In this document: one piece after another, positions 1 to 8,242 of the stretch | Layout of the letters: every line of letters starts with the position of its first letter | How positions within the stretch are numbered: position 1 is the first letter of the stretch | NCBI GenBank assembly: GCA_964444885.1 | Contig: CAYUIZ010000068.1 | Location: 1 to 16,656 of the forward strand | From: CAYRGQ01 sp964444885 | GTDB taxonomy: Bacteria > Bacteroidota > Bacteroidia > Sphingobacteriales > Sphingobacteriaceae | Reading direction: 5' to 3' | DNA length: 16,656 nt | Notes under the pieces: generated by a model | What the model saw: only the letters and a program-made list of their open reading frames with translations | Told to the model about the DNA's origin: nothing | The model's database searches: none | Program-made: the position numbers and the translations under genes

Positions 1-861
1 GGCCAGCATCACTTTTTCGTCAAGGATGTTTTGTTGCCATTGGTCCATGGAGATGGTGTGCCGGCTTTCCATTGGCGTGAAATCCAACTTAGCCCGAAAG
101 GCAAAATAGAAGTCATACGACCCGCCGACAATGCCTTTAGCCGGCATATAGACAAACCGATCGATGCCCCGTTGTACGTTCATGCCATCCGAGACGTTCC
201 AATCGATAAATGTCCAGAATTGAAAGGCTTTCTCGCCATTTATTTCTAGTTCTTTAGACAGGTATTCCCTCCTGAGAATCAGTTGGTCGCTCATCGGAGC
301 TTTTTTTTGGATATCCAATGGAAACCAACTGTTGGAATAGTGCCGTTTGTAAACCGCTTCCATCTCCCTGATGGTAAACGGAGGTTGGCCAGTGTTGATC
401 GTGCCGTATGTGGTGTGTAACTCGGGGGGGTATTTCCGGATGTTGAAATACTCAAGCAAACAGTTCTTGCTGGCATAGAAATCATTGCCAAGGCGCTTTA
501 TCAGCGCATAGTTCATTGATTTTTTTTCATGGCCTGCACTTAGGTACATGTCACGCATAGCGCGGTGAAATTGTTTTTCGTGTAAGATATGGTTACTAAG
601 TTTCGTCGTGTCAACCATTTCCCAATTTTCATTCTGACTGAATTCGGGCAAAACCGAAAAAAGAACCAATTCATTGCTGAGCCAAACGTTGTATATCTCG
701 ATGGTGTGGTCTGTCCCGTACAGCTCTTCGGTATTCAGCGTGTAATGCGCTGTCCGGTAAGCGCTATCCTACATGTCTAGCATAATGTACTGTCGGTGTT
801 GGGCCGATGCGCCAAAAAAGCCATATAAAAACAAGGTGTATAATAATATCGTTTGTTTCAT
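1..861 (-). pseudogene. Secreted protein of unknown function interrupted by an in-frame TAG; runs off the left edge
   Basis: The minus strand has an ATG at 861-859, one base after the stop of the upstream gene (863-865), so the two were probably co-transcribed. The first 21 codons encode a clear type I signal peptide: Lys near the start, a hydrophobic core (ILLYTLFLYGFFG) and an A-S-A cleavage site before Gln22. Codon 31 is TAG (769-771). After it the same frame stays open for 256 codons to the window edge, with protein-like composition rich in Trp, Tyr and Phe, for example around the YNVWLSNE and FIDWNVSDG segments. No frameshift is needed. One base change at codon 31 would restore one reading frame of at least 287 codons. 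I do not recognise the family; the product would be exported to the periplasm or cell surface. The first in-frame ATG after the stop lies in the WEMVDTT segment, well into the protein and without a signal peptide. A pseudogene is most likely; a sequencing error or suppressed stop cannot be excluded. Confidence 0.72.
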
Positions 862-862
862 T

Positions 863-2059
863 CTATTGGATGCATTTAGTGCCTTTTGAATTGCCTTTCG
901 ATACGTCTCGCTCATTTCCGTTCAATAGTTTTTCTGCGTTGCTTAAACTTGGCCCCGCTACGATTCCCATCTTGGCCATCGCCCTCGCAGAAGCGAAAGG
1001 CATATTAGGGTTAAATGATCGAATCGCGTCGCTCAGGGCATCAACGTAGATAGCAAACCTCGTATGGTTTTGATCAATTTCATACTTCCTTGTTCTTTTG
1101 CCATTACCGTAAGTGTATTCGTATTCTGTAATTTCGGGATATTTAGTGTTGAATGCGACTGTTCCCAGTTGGTTCTGCTTAGCCCTCAAATACGAGTGGA
1201 TCGCTTCATGATACATCGTCACTAAAATATACTCTTTGGTGGCATTTTCCAAAATGAAGGTATTCAATTGAATAGTTGACTCGTAAGTGGGGCTACCCCA
1301 ATGATCTGAAGATAGCCCCTGGCCTGTCTCAATGCCATCTACATTGTCGTCTAACAAATTAGAACTTTCAAAGTTAACGTTGAAATTTTTGCTTTCCCCA
1401 AAAATCTCATCAAGCAATTTTGCTAGCCCATTATCGAGGGTTGTCAACTGTGCCACCAACGCCTGCGCACAAGGAAATTCGTCCAGTTCATCGTCAATAT
1501 CCAATGGAATCGGAATAGGAGAAGGCGCATCACCGCTCCCCCCGGACGAGCCTCCACCGCCATCTGATGGCGCTTCTTCCTCGTTGCTTATTTCCCCTGG
1601 GTTATCAAAGTAAACCCAATCGCAGACATTCCTGTCGCGAAGCCTGCAATATTCATCCACGCATGCCCACACGGGAACCGTAAAGCAATCGTAGTCCCAG
1701 CCCATCAGCAACCGGGGATACCCTGCCACCGTTTCGCCTTTGCGCAACACCCTATTTTCGAATACATGGCTGTAACCGCCCTTGCCCGTGAACCAGTCTT
1801 CTGACAATACCGTGCCGGTGAAGCCCCGTTCAAGGTTTTCGGTATCCTCCGGGTGGAATGTCAGCAAGTTAAACCGCCATTCGGCATCCGCTATGCGCAG
1901 TGCGCGCACGTAAGCCGTTACCTGCGCACCCTTGGCGCCGTCTGCCCCGGCCACCCGAAATTCGGCTGTGAACGCCACCGGGATACGTACTTTAGCGCTG
2001 TCTCCGCGGCTCGCGTCGGTGGCATCGTGCCAAAGCAATACGGCCGACTCGCGGAGCAA
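863..2059 (-). CDS. Putative HExxH zinc metallopeptidase-like protein, probably 5'-truncated
   Basis: The 398-codon frame can begin only at non-ATG codons; the TTG at 2059 is a formal start. An N-terminal beta-rich region with several Cys and aromatic residues (about 1-145, including VPVWACVDEYC) is followed by a Gly/Ser/Pro linker (about 160-185). The C-terminal domain contains MYHEAIHSYL, a textbook HExxH zinc site preceded by a hydrophobic helix. The architecture (Cys-containing domain, Gly-Ser linker, metallopeptidase-like domain) recalls secreted or lipoprotein hypotheticals of Bacteroidota. Such proteins normally have a signal peptide, but none is visible here. The same frame continues upstream through TFRPDTASLGG to a TGA at 2105-2107, which suggests the 5' end was lost or interrupted. 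It lies one base upstream of the damaged secreted-protein gene and 133 bases after uvrA on the same strand. The reaction and substrate are unknown; the peptidase call rests on the motif alone. Confidence 0.6.
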   Translation of the reverse strand: MLRESAVLLWHDATDASRGDSAKVRIPVAFTAEFRVAGADGAKGAQVTAYVRALRIADAEWRFNLLTFHPEDTENLERGFTGTVLSEDWFTGKGGYSHVFENRVLRKGETVAGYPRLLMGWDYDCFTVPVWACVDEYCRLRDRNVCDWVYFDNPGEISNEEEAPSDGGGGSSGGSGDAPSPIPIPLDIDDELDEFPCAQALVAQLTTLDNGLAKLLDEIFGESKNFNVNFESSNLLDDNVDGIETGQGLSSDHWGSPTYESTIQLNTFILENATKEYILVTMYHEAIHSYLRAKQNQLGTVAFNTKYPEITEYEYTYGNGKRTRKYEIDQNHTRFAIYVDALSDAIRSFNPNMPFASARAMAKMGIVAGPSLSNAEKLLNGNERDVSKGNSKGTKCIQ

Positions 2060-2192
2060 CCCGCCCAGCGAAGCTGTATCGGGGCGGAAGGTCTGTCTTT
2101 TTGGTCAACAACCTGTGTGGCCTAAAACGACCGAATTCGATTCGAGCCCATCTGCCGAGGGCAAACAGGAATTAAGCAAATCCACCAACAGG

Positions 2193-4994
2193 CTACCCCA
2201 AGTGCTTTTTCAAGTACATTCCCGTATGCGAATGTTCGGCCTTGGCCAGATCTTCGGGCGTGCCGGCAAACACGAGTTGCCCGCCTCGCTCCCCGCCCTC
2301 CGGACCGATATCGATCACCCAGTCCGCGCTTTTAATCATGTCCATGTTGTGCTCGATAACCAATATGGTGTTACCTTGGGCAATCAGCGCGTCAAATGAC
2401 TTCAGCAGCTTTTTAATGTCGTGGAAATGCAGGCCTGTCGTCGGTTCGTCAAAGACAAACAGCGTTTTGCTCTTGTTGTTCCCCTTGATCAGGAACGAAG
2501 CCAGCTTGATGCGTTGCGCCTCCCCGCCGGAGAGGGTACTCGACGACTGCCCCAGGCGCACGTAGCCGAGCCCGACATCGGCTAGGGGCTGCAGCTTGGC
2601 CAATATCTTGGGCTGGTCGGCAAAAAACGCCAACGACTCGTCAATGCTGAGGTCCAATATGTCCGCTACGCTCTTGTCTTTCCAGGTGACGTCCAGCACG
2701 TGCTGCTTAAACCGGCGACCGCCACAAGCCTCGCAGGGGAGCATGATGTCTGCCATGAACTGCATCTCGATCTTCACTTCGCCCTCGCCCTGGCAACTGT
2801 CGCAACGGCCGCCCTCCACGTTGAAAGAAAAAGAGGCCGGCTTCAGGCCAGCGGCTTTCGCGGCCGGCCGAGATGCGTATAGCGCACGGATTTCGTCCCA
2901 GGCTTTGACGTATGTGACGGGATTGGAGCGCGAAGAACGCCCGATGGGGTTCTGGTCGACCAGCTCCACGTTTTCTACCTGGTGTATATCGCCAGTGATG
3001 CCATCGTACAGGCCGGTTTGCTCCCCTGAATATTGCCCAATCGCTTTCTGAAGCGCGGGGTACAGGATGCGTTTCACCAAGGAGGTTTTTCCGGACCCGG
3101 ACACGCCTGTCACCACCGTAAAAATATTGAGCGGAAACGAAGCATCGGTACCTTTTAGGTTGTTCTCCCGCGCGCCCGTGACGGTTACGGCATCGTGCCA
3201 TTTGCGCCGCGATTTAGGTACTGGAATCGACTCCGTGCCGCTTAGGTATTTGCCCGTCAGGCTCTCGCTGTCCTTGAGAATCTGCGCATAGTCGCCTTGG
3301 AAGATAAGCTGCCCGCCATTGACCCCGGCCTCCGGGCCAATATCGATCAGGTGGTCAGCTGCTTGCATCATTTCCTGCTCGTGCTCTACGACCAGCACCG
3401 TATTCCCGACATCGCGAAGCGATTTCAGCACATTGATCAGGCGCGCGGTATCCCGTGGATGTAGGCCGATACTGGGTTCGTCGAGCACATAAACCGACCC
3501 CACCAGCGCACTGCCCAACGAGGTCGCCAGATTAATCCGCTGTGATTCGCCACCCGACAGTGTATTGGACAGCCGGTTGAGGGTAAGGTAACTCAATCCC
3601 ACGTCTGCAAGAAACCGCAGACGGTTGGTGATTTCGGCCAGCAAGCGTTTGGCAATCTTCGCGTCATTTTCGGGCAGCTGCAGCGTGGCAAAAAAGCCCA
3701 GCGCTTCGTCGAGTGGCATAAGCACCACGTCGGTAATGGATTTGCCCGCGATCTTGACATAAGAAGCATCCTTGCGCAGGCGGGTGCCCTTGCATTCCGG
3801 GCAACTGGTCTTGCCGCGGTAACGGCTCAGCATCACCCGGTATTGTATTTTATAGGTCTGCTCTTCGAGTTCTTTGAAAAACTGGTTGAGCCCTTGGAAA
3901 TATTCATTGCCTGTCCACAGCAACGCCTGCTGGGCATCGGTCAAATCAGCAAAGGCCCGATGCACCGGAAAATCGAATTTGATGGCGTTGCGTGTAAATT
4001 GCTGAAGCCAGACGCCCATCTTTTCGCCCCGCCACGGCGCAATAGCACCATCGTAGACAGACCGCCCTTTGTCGGGGACGACCAGGTTCGGGTCTATTCC
4101 GATGACTTTGCCGTATCCCTCACAGCGCTTGCAGGCACCGTAGGGGTTGTTGAAGGAGAAAAAGTTGGGAGAGGGCTCTTCAAACGTAATGCCGTCCAGG
4201 TCAAACTTATCGGAAAAAAAGTGGGTTTTGCCTTCGGCATCGATGTGGCATTCGCCTTTTCCTTCAAAAAAGGCCGTTTGCACGGAGTCGGCAATGCGGC
4301 TGAGCGTGTCTTCTTCCTGGTCGGTCATGATTCGGTCGATGACCGTCTGTATATCCCCCGCTTTTACATCGCTATTGGCAACGGACGCATCGTCCAGCAG
4401 CGTTTCGATCTTGTGTATGGTACCGCCAAAGACAACCCGTACGAATCCTTTTTGCAAAAGAATAGCCAGTTCCTCCTTCAGCTTACGGTCGTTGGTCGGA
4501 TGGAGGGGTGCCGCTACCGTGATGGCGGTTCCTTCGGGCAAACCGCTGGCCCAACCCGTGATCGAGCTTACCGTATCTTTTTTGACTTCCTCGCCCGAGA
4601 TGGGCGAATAGGTTTTTCCGATGCGGGCGTACAGGAGTTTGAGATAGTCGTAAATTTCGGTCGACGTGCCCACCGTAGAGCGCGGGTTGCTGGTAATGAC
4701 GCGCTGTTCGATAGCGATAGCCGGCGCAATGCCCCGGATATAGTCCACATCGGGCTTGTTCATCCGCCCCATAAACTGCCGGGCATAGGAAGAAAGGCTC
4801 TCCACATAGCGCCGTTGCCCCTCGGCATACAGCGTGTCAAACGCGAGTGAAGACTTGCCCGAGCCGGACATGCCCGTCACCACGACTAGCTTGTTTTTGG
4901 GGATCGCCACGTCAATGTTCTTCAGGTTATGTACCCGGGCGCCTTTGATGATAATGTGTGATTTGGGGTCGAGCGTGCCTACTTCTTCATTCAT
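2193..4994 (-). CDS. uvrA: UvrABC excinuclease subunit A (UvrA)
   Basis: UvrA is the damage-recognition ATPase of nucleotide excision repair; as a dimer it loads UvrB on lesions. Two ABC modules are visible. The first has Walker A GMSGSGKS (residues 41-48), signature LSGGESQR (about 477) and Walker B VLDEPSIGL (about 500). The second has Walker A GVSGSGKT (about 630), signature LSGGEAQR (about 818) and Walker B FVFDEPTTGL (about 845). The C-terminal zinc module has CDSC and CEAC (about 730 and 752). The N-terminal zinc module keeps only one CxxC (CKRC, about 288); the position of the other pair in E. coli UvrA reads DLDG. I chose the ATG at 4994 because it gives 933 residues, close to the family length, and starts 13 residues before HIIIKGARVHN. 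In-frame starts at 5060, 5066 and 5153 would add residues of non-family character. A TAATTTTG box at 5037-5030 fits a transcript starting just upstream of 4994. It diverges from holB. Bacteroidota commonly carry a second uvrA elsewhere. Confidence 0.95.
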   Translation of the reverse strand: MNEEVGTLDPKSHIIIKGARVHNLKNIDVAIPKNKLVVVTGMSGSGKSSLAFDTLYAEGQRRYVESLSSYARQFMGRMNKPDVDYIRGIAPAIAIEQRVITSNPRSTVGTSTEIYDYLKLLYARIGKTYSPISGEEVKKDTVSSITGWASGLPEGTAITVAAPLHPTNDRKLKEELAILLQKGFVRVVFGGTIHKIETLLDDASVANSDVKAGDIQTVIDRIMTDQEEDTLSRIADSVQTAFFEGKGECHIDAEGKTHFFSDKFDLDGITFEEPSPNFFSFNNPYGACKRCEGYGKVIGIDPNLVVPDKGRSVYDGAIAPWRGEKMGVWLQQFTRNAIKFDFPVHRAFADLTDAQQALLWTGNEYFQGLNQFFKELEEQTYKIQYRVMLSRYRGKTSCPECKGTRLRKDASYVKIAGKSITDVVLMPLDEALGFFATLQLPENDAKIAKRLLAEITNRLRFLADVGLSYLTLNRLSNTLSGGESQRINLATSLGSALVGSVYVLDEPSIGLHPRDTARLINVLKSLRDVGNTVLVVEHEQEMMQAADHLIDIGPEAGVNGGQLIFQGDYAQILKDSESLTGKYLSGTESIPVPKSRRKWHDAVTVTGARENNLKGTDASFPLNIFTVVTGVSGSGKTSLVKRILYPALQKAIGQYSGEQTGLYDGITGDIHQVENVELVDQNPIGRSSRSNPVTYVKAWDEIRALYASRPAAKAAGLKPASFSFNVEGGRCDSCQGEGEVKIEMQFMADIMLPCEACGGRRFKQHVLDVTWKDKSVADILDLSIDESLAFFADQPKILAKLQPLADVGLGYVRLGQSSSTLSGGEAQRIKLASFLIKGNNKSKTLFVFDEPTTGLHFHDIKKLLKSFDALIAQGNTILVIEHNMDMIKSADWVIDIGPEGGERGGQLVFAGTPEDLAKAEHSHTGMYLKKHLG

Positions 4995-5137
4995 ACGGAT
5001 AAGCCCACGCATATCAGGCGTGAGGGGTGCAAAATTACGGATAATTTTTTTAGTATCCATGCGCATCACAAGAGCGCCGGAAAGGGCCAAACTACTGAAA
5101 CTAGGCGGCCGCTGACTGGCTGCCCACGAATAAAACC

Positions 5138-5170
5138 ATTGCCTCATTCTCACAAAAAACAGTAGATTTG
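5138..5170 (+). promoter_or_regulatory. Candidate Bacteroidota-type promoter of the holB operon
   Basis: TTG at 5139-5141 and TAGATTTG at 5163-5170 are separated by 21 bases. This matches the Bacteroidota primary sigma consensus (-33 TTG or TTTG, then -7 TAnnTTTG). The -7 box lies about 33 bases before the chosen holB ATG at 5204, leaving a leader of roughly 30 bases. No strong Shine-Dalgarno sequence is visible, as is usual in this phylum. The start site is inferred. Confidence 0.55.
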
Positions 5171-5203
5171 TGGTTGTTTAACGGTAGGTTTTTAGCGGAA
5201 TCA

Positions 5204-6355
5204 ATGCTTTTTAAGGATATTATCGGTCAGGAGCACGTCAAGGCACAGCTCATCAAAACGGTGAATGACGGACGGGTGAGCCATGCGCAGCTGTTCTTGG
5301 GCAACGCCGGCAGCGGTGCACTGCCCCTGGCATTGGCCTACGCCCAGTACATCAACTGTGAGAACCGCCAGCCGGATGACAGCTGCGGCGTGTGCCCCTC
5401 GTGCCGGAAATACAACAAGCTCATCCATCCAGACCTCCATTTCTCGTATCCGTTTTTTGCGACAACGAACAAAGGCGAACCGAACACCGCGGTCAACTTT
5501 ATCGAACAGTGGCGCACCGCCTTCCTCGCCCAGCCCTACATGGATATGGACTATTGGCGCGAGCAGCTCGTGGCCGAAAACAAGCAGGCCAACATCAACA
5601 TGGCGGAAGCCCACAGAATCATCAAGGCGCTCAGCCTGAAGGCCTTCGAATCGGAGTACAAAGTATTGATCATCTGGTTGCCGGAATACCTCGAAGTGCA
5701 GGGCAACGCCTTGCTCAAGCTGATCGAGGAACCGTCGGCCAAAACGCTGTTTCTGCTGGTCTGCGAAAACCAGGACAAAATCCTGAGCACGATTATTTCG
5801 CGAACGCAACTCGTTAAGATCAAGCCGCCGAGCCATGAGGAAATCCGGCAGCATATCCAAACCCGAGCGGGTATCGGTGCCGAGCAGGCATCGGAAATCG
5901 CCTTCATCAGCAACGGCAACGTCAAGGTAGCGCTGGAGCTTGCTACGGAGGGCGGTACGGGGCACTTCGATCTTTTTTTGCGGTGGCTGCGCGCCTGTGT
6001 CACGGACGCGGGCTTGGATATCCTGCGTATCTGTGAGGAAGAATTGTCGGGTGCTGGACGCGAAAACCAAAAAAGTTTCTTACTTTACGCACTGAATATG
6101 ATGCGGCAATTGTTGCTGTTGCGCTTGGGGATGACAGACTTAGTGCATCTACAGCAAGCCGAGCGTGACTTTGCCGGCAAGTTCGTCGCGCATTATCACA
6201 GCGATCAGATCACGGCTAGTATCACGCATTTTGAAGATGCGCATTATCATATAGAACGCAATGCAAACCCGAAAATCTTGTTTTTAGATTTATCTTTGCA
6301 GTTGGCGTTGATTTTTAAGTATGCAACGATCCGCCCAAAAGCGGACACAATATAA
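5204..6355 (+). CDS. holB: DNA polymerase III subunit delta-prime
   Basis: Delta-prime is a non-motor subunit of the clamp-loader complex that loads the beta sliding clamp on primed DNA. The protein is 383 residues from the ATG at 5204 and opens with the typical MLFKDIIGQEHVK. The P-loop position reads GNAGSGAL (33-40) and lacks the GKT of the ATPase subunits, as expected of delta-prime. A four-Cys zinc module follows (C52, C61, C64, C67), then a DLHFSYPFF segment common in Bacteroidota homologues. The segment LIEEPSAKT and the sensor motif ISRTQ (SRT where tau/gamma has SRC) belong to the AAA+ fold. A longer frame back to TTG 5168 would overlap the predicted -7 box, so I rejected it. It heads a plus-strand operon, with ricT starting nine bases after its TAA. 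The order holB-ricT-gldH recurs in Bacteroidota. Confidence 0.9.
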   Translation: MLFKDIIGQEHVKAQLIKTVNDGRVSHAQLFLGNAGSGALPLALAYAQYINCENRQPDDSCGVCPSCRKYNKLIHPDLHFSYPFFATTNKGEPNTAVNFIEQWRTAFLAQPYMDMDYWREQLVAENKQANINMAEAHRIIKALSLKAFESEYKVLIIWLPEYLEVQGNALLKLIEEPSAKTLFLLVCENQDKILSTIISRTQLVKIKPPSHEEIRQHIQTRAGIGAEQASEIAFISNGNVKVALELATEGGTGHFDLFLRWLRACVTDAGLDILRICEEELSGAGRENQKSFLLYALNMMRQLLLLRLGMTDLVHLQQAERDFAGKFVAHYHSDQITASITHFEDAHYHIERNANPKILFLDLSLQLALIFKYATIRPKADTI

Positions 6356-6364
6356 ACGAAGACT

Positions 6365-7720
6365 ATGGGATGTAGTAGTTGCTCATCCGGCGGCGGGTGT
6401 GGTACCACACCGGCAGGATGCCAGAATAACGGCGCCTGCATGACGAGCGGATGTAACAAACTGGACGTTTACGATTGGCTGGGCCACATGGACATGCCAA
6501 CCAATTATACCCCTTTTAACATTGTTGAAGTCAGGTTCAAAGGCTCGCGAAAGGATTTTTTCGTCAACACGGGCAACCTGTACTTGGAGATCGGGGAACC
6601 GGTAGCCGTCGAGCCCGCGACAGGCGGCTACGACATTGGCCACGTGTCGCTCACTGGCGAGCTCGTACGCCTGCAGCTCAAGAAGAACCGGGTTTCGGAA
6701 GAAAGCGTCACGAAGAAAATATACCGAAAAACCAGCGACATTGACATCAAAAAATGGCAAGAAGCCAAGGATTCGGAATGGGAAACCATGCACCGCGCAA
6801 GGAAATTTGCGCTCGACCTGGGCCTGTCGATGAAAATCAGTGATGTCGATTACCAAGGCGACAAGTCAAAAGCCACCTTCTATTACACCGCCGAAGGGCG
6901 CGTCGATTTCAGGGAGCTCATCAAGCGGATGGCGGAGGCCTTTCGGATTCGCATTGAAATGCGCCAAATCGGCATGCGCCAAGAGGCCAGCCGCCTGGGT
7001 GGCATCGGCTCATGCGGGCGGGAGCTATGCTGCTCCACCTGGCTCACCGATTTTAAAACGGTGTCAACCTCGGCTGCGCGTTACCAGAATCTTTCCCTTA
7101 ACACGCTGAAGCTGGCTGGCCAGTGCGGCAAACTGAAATGCTGCCTCAACTACGAGCTGGACAGCTACATGGACGCCCTCAAGGATATCCCCAACAACAT
7201 CGAACGCGTCGACACCCAAAAAGGGACGGCCTGGCTACAAAAAACGGATATCTTCAAAAAAATCATGTGGTTTAGCTACCCCGGCGAAGAAAACTGGATA
7301 CCGCTCAACACGGAGGTCGTGCGCGAGCTCGTCCGCCAAAACAAGGAAGGCATCAAGCCCGAAGACATCGGCGAAGCACCAACTGCAGAAAAAGAAACGA
7401 AGAAACCCGTTATCCTGGACTACGAAAACGTGGTGGGCCAAGACAGCTTGACCCGGCTGGATGAGAAAAACCGGCGGAATAAGCAGCGCGGCAAGCGCAA
7501 ACCGGGCAACAGGAACCAATCAGCAGCGGAACCCGGCCAGCAACGGTCCAATACGGGAACGAAAGGTAAAGGCAACAGAGGCGGCGCAACTCCCAAAAGC
7601 GATGGCGGGCCGGCAGCTGACGCCGCAGGCAAAACGCAAGCACCACGAAAAAAACGCTCGCGGGGCAGCAACAGGCCTAAGCAAGGTGGAACAGAAGGCG
7701 GAACCAACACCAATGGCTAA
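6365..7720 (+). CDS. ricT: PSP1-domain regulatory iron-sulfur protein (RicT/YaaT family)
   Basis: RicT-family (PSP1 domain) proteins bind Fe-S clusters; in Bacillus they act with RicA and RicF on RNA processing, sporulation and competence. The role in Bacteroidota is not established. The 451-residue product has three parts. The Cys-rich N-terminus has C3, C6, C12, C19, C25 and C30 among Gly and Ser. The conserved PSP1 core (about 45-330) contains GSCGRELCCSTWL (C217, C222, C223) and GQCGKLKCCLNYEL (C254, C259, C260), the family's cysteine signature. The tail (about 365-451) is low-complexity and rich in Lys, Arg, Gly and Asn; it is probably disordered and may bind nucleic acid or the ribosome. 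It lies nine bases after holB and overlaps gldH by eight bases, so translation is probably coupled. The start is fixed by the ATG just before the Cys-rich leader. Confidence 0.9.
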   Translation: MGCSSCSSGGGCGTTPAGCQNNGACMTSGCNKLDVYDWLGHMDMPTNYTPFNIVEVRFKGSRKDFFVNTGNLYLEIGEPVAVEPATGGYDIGHVSLTGELVRLQLKKNRVSEESVTKKIYRKTSDIDIKKWQEAKDSEWETMHRARKFALDLGLSMKISDVDYQGDKSKATFYYTAEGRVDFRELIKRMAEAFRIRIEMRQIGMRQEASRLGGIGSCGRELCCSTWLTDFKTVSTSAARYQNLSLNTLKLAGQCGKLKCCLNYELDSYMDALKDIPNNIERVDTQKGTAWLQKTDIFKKIMWFSYPGEENWIPLNTEVVRELVRQNKEGIKPEDIGEAPTAEKETKKPVILDYENVVGQDSLTRLDEKNRRNKQRGKRKPGNRNQSAAEPGQQRSNTGTKGKGNRGGATPKSDGGPAADAAGKTQAPRKKRSRGSNRPKQGGTEGGTNTNG

Positions 7721-8240
7721 TACCGTTGACGTAAGCCGTATCGGGCGGCGGGGCGCAAACCGCCTAAGCCGGAGGATTTCCTATATGCTATTATGCGTGG
7801 CGGGCAGCATGCTTGCATCCTGTAGCGACAACGCATTGACCGACACGAACATCGCTATCGAAGGGCGGGCGTGGGACTACGACAACCAACCGCACATCGA
7901 GGTCGATGTAGCGGACGCCACCCAGCGCTACGATCTCTTTGTCAACTTGCGCCACACCGATAAATACGCCTACTCGAATATTTTCGTGCTGCTGCACCAG
8001 CAAAACCCCGACGGCTCCCGCGACACCGCGCGCGTGGAAATGCGGCTCGCCGCGCCCGACGGCCGATGGCTGGGGCGGGGTTCGGGTATGCTATTCAGCC
8101 ACCAGCACGTAGTGCGCAGCAATTACGCCTTTCCCGATACGGGACGGTATGTCTTTTCGTTCGAACAAAACATGCGCGAAAACCCCTTACTCGAGGTCGC
8201 TGACGTCGGTATCCGGATTGCGCCCACCCACACCCCATAG
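7713..8240 (+). CDS. gldH: Gliding motility lipoprotein GldH
   Basis: GldH is an envelope lipoprotein needed for gliding in Flavobacterium and linked to the type IX secretion system; homologues also occur in non-gliding Bacteroidota. The product is 175 residues. Its N-terminus has a basic n-region (RRGANRLSRR), a hydrophobic stretch (MLLCVAGSM) and a lipobox L-A-S-C with lipidated Cys37. The mature part carries family landmarks: YDLFVNLRHT, YAYSNIFVLL, NPDGSRDTARVEM, APDGRWLGRGSG, and RYVFSFEQNMRENPL near the C-terminus. I chose the ATG at 7713 because it includes the positive n-region. The next Met (residue 25) would leave the signal peptide without charge, and the upstream frame belongs to ricT. 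The overlap with ricT (7713-7720) and the two-base gap to the next gene indicate one transcript. In relatives a class A penicillin-binding protein gene often follows gldH; here a small membrane protein does. Confidence 0.88.
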   Translation: MANTVDVSRIGRRGANRLSRRISYMLLCVAGSMLASCSDNALTDTNIAIEGRAWDYDNQPHIEVDVADATQRYDLFVNLRHTDKYAYSNIFVLLHQQNPDGSRDTARVEMRLAAPDGRWLGRGSGMLFSHQHVVRSNYAFPDTGRYVFSFEQNMRENPLLEVADVGIRIAPTHTP

Positions 8241-8242
8241 GT

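Noticed and set aside
3843..4850. A 335-codon open frame on the plus strand
   Set aside because: It lies wholly antisense to the conserved first half of uvrA and shows no recognisable motif; long shadow frames are common opposite GC-rich genes.
5201..6070. A 289-codon open frame on the minus strand
   Set aside because: It is antisense to holB, whose zinc and AAA+ motifs are clear, and its own translation shows no family features.
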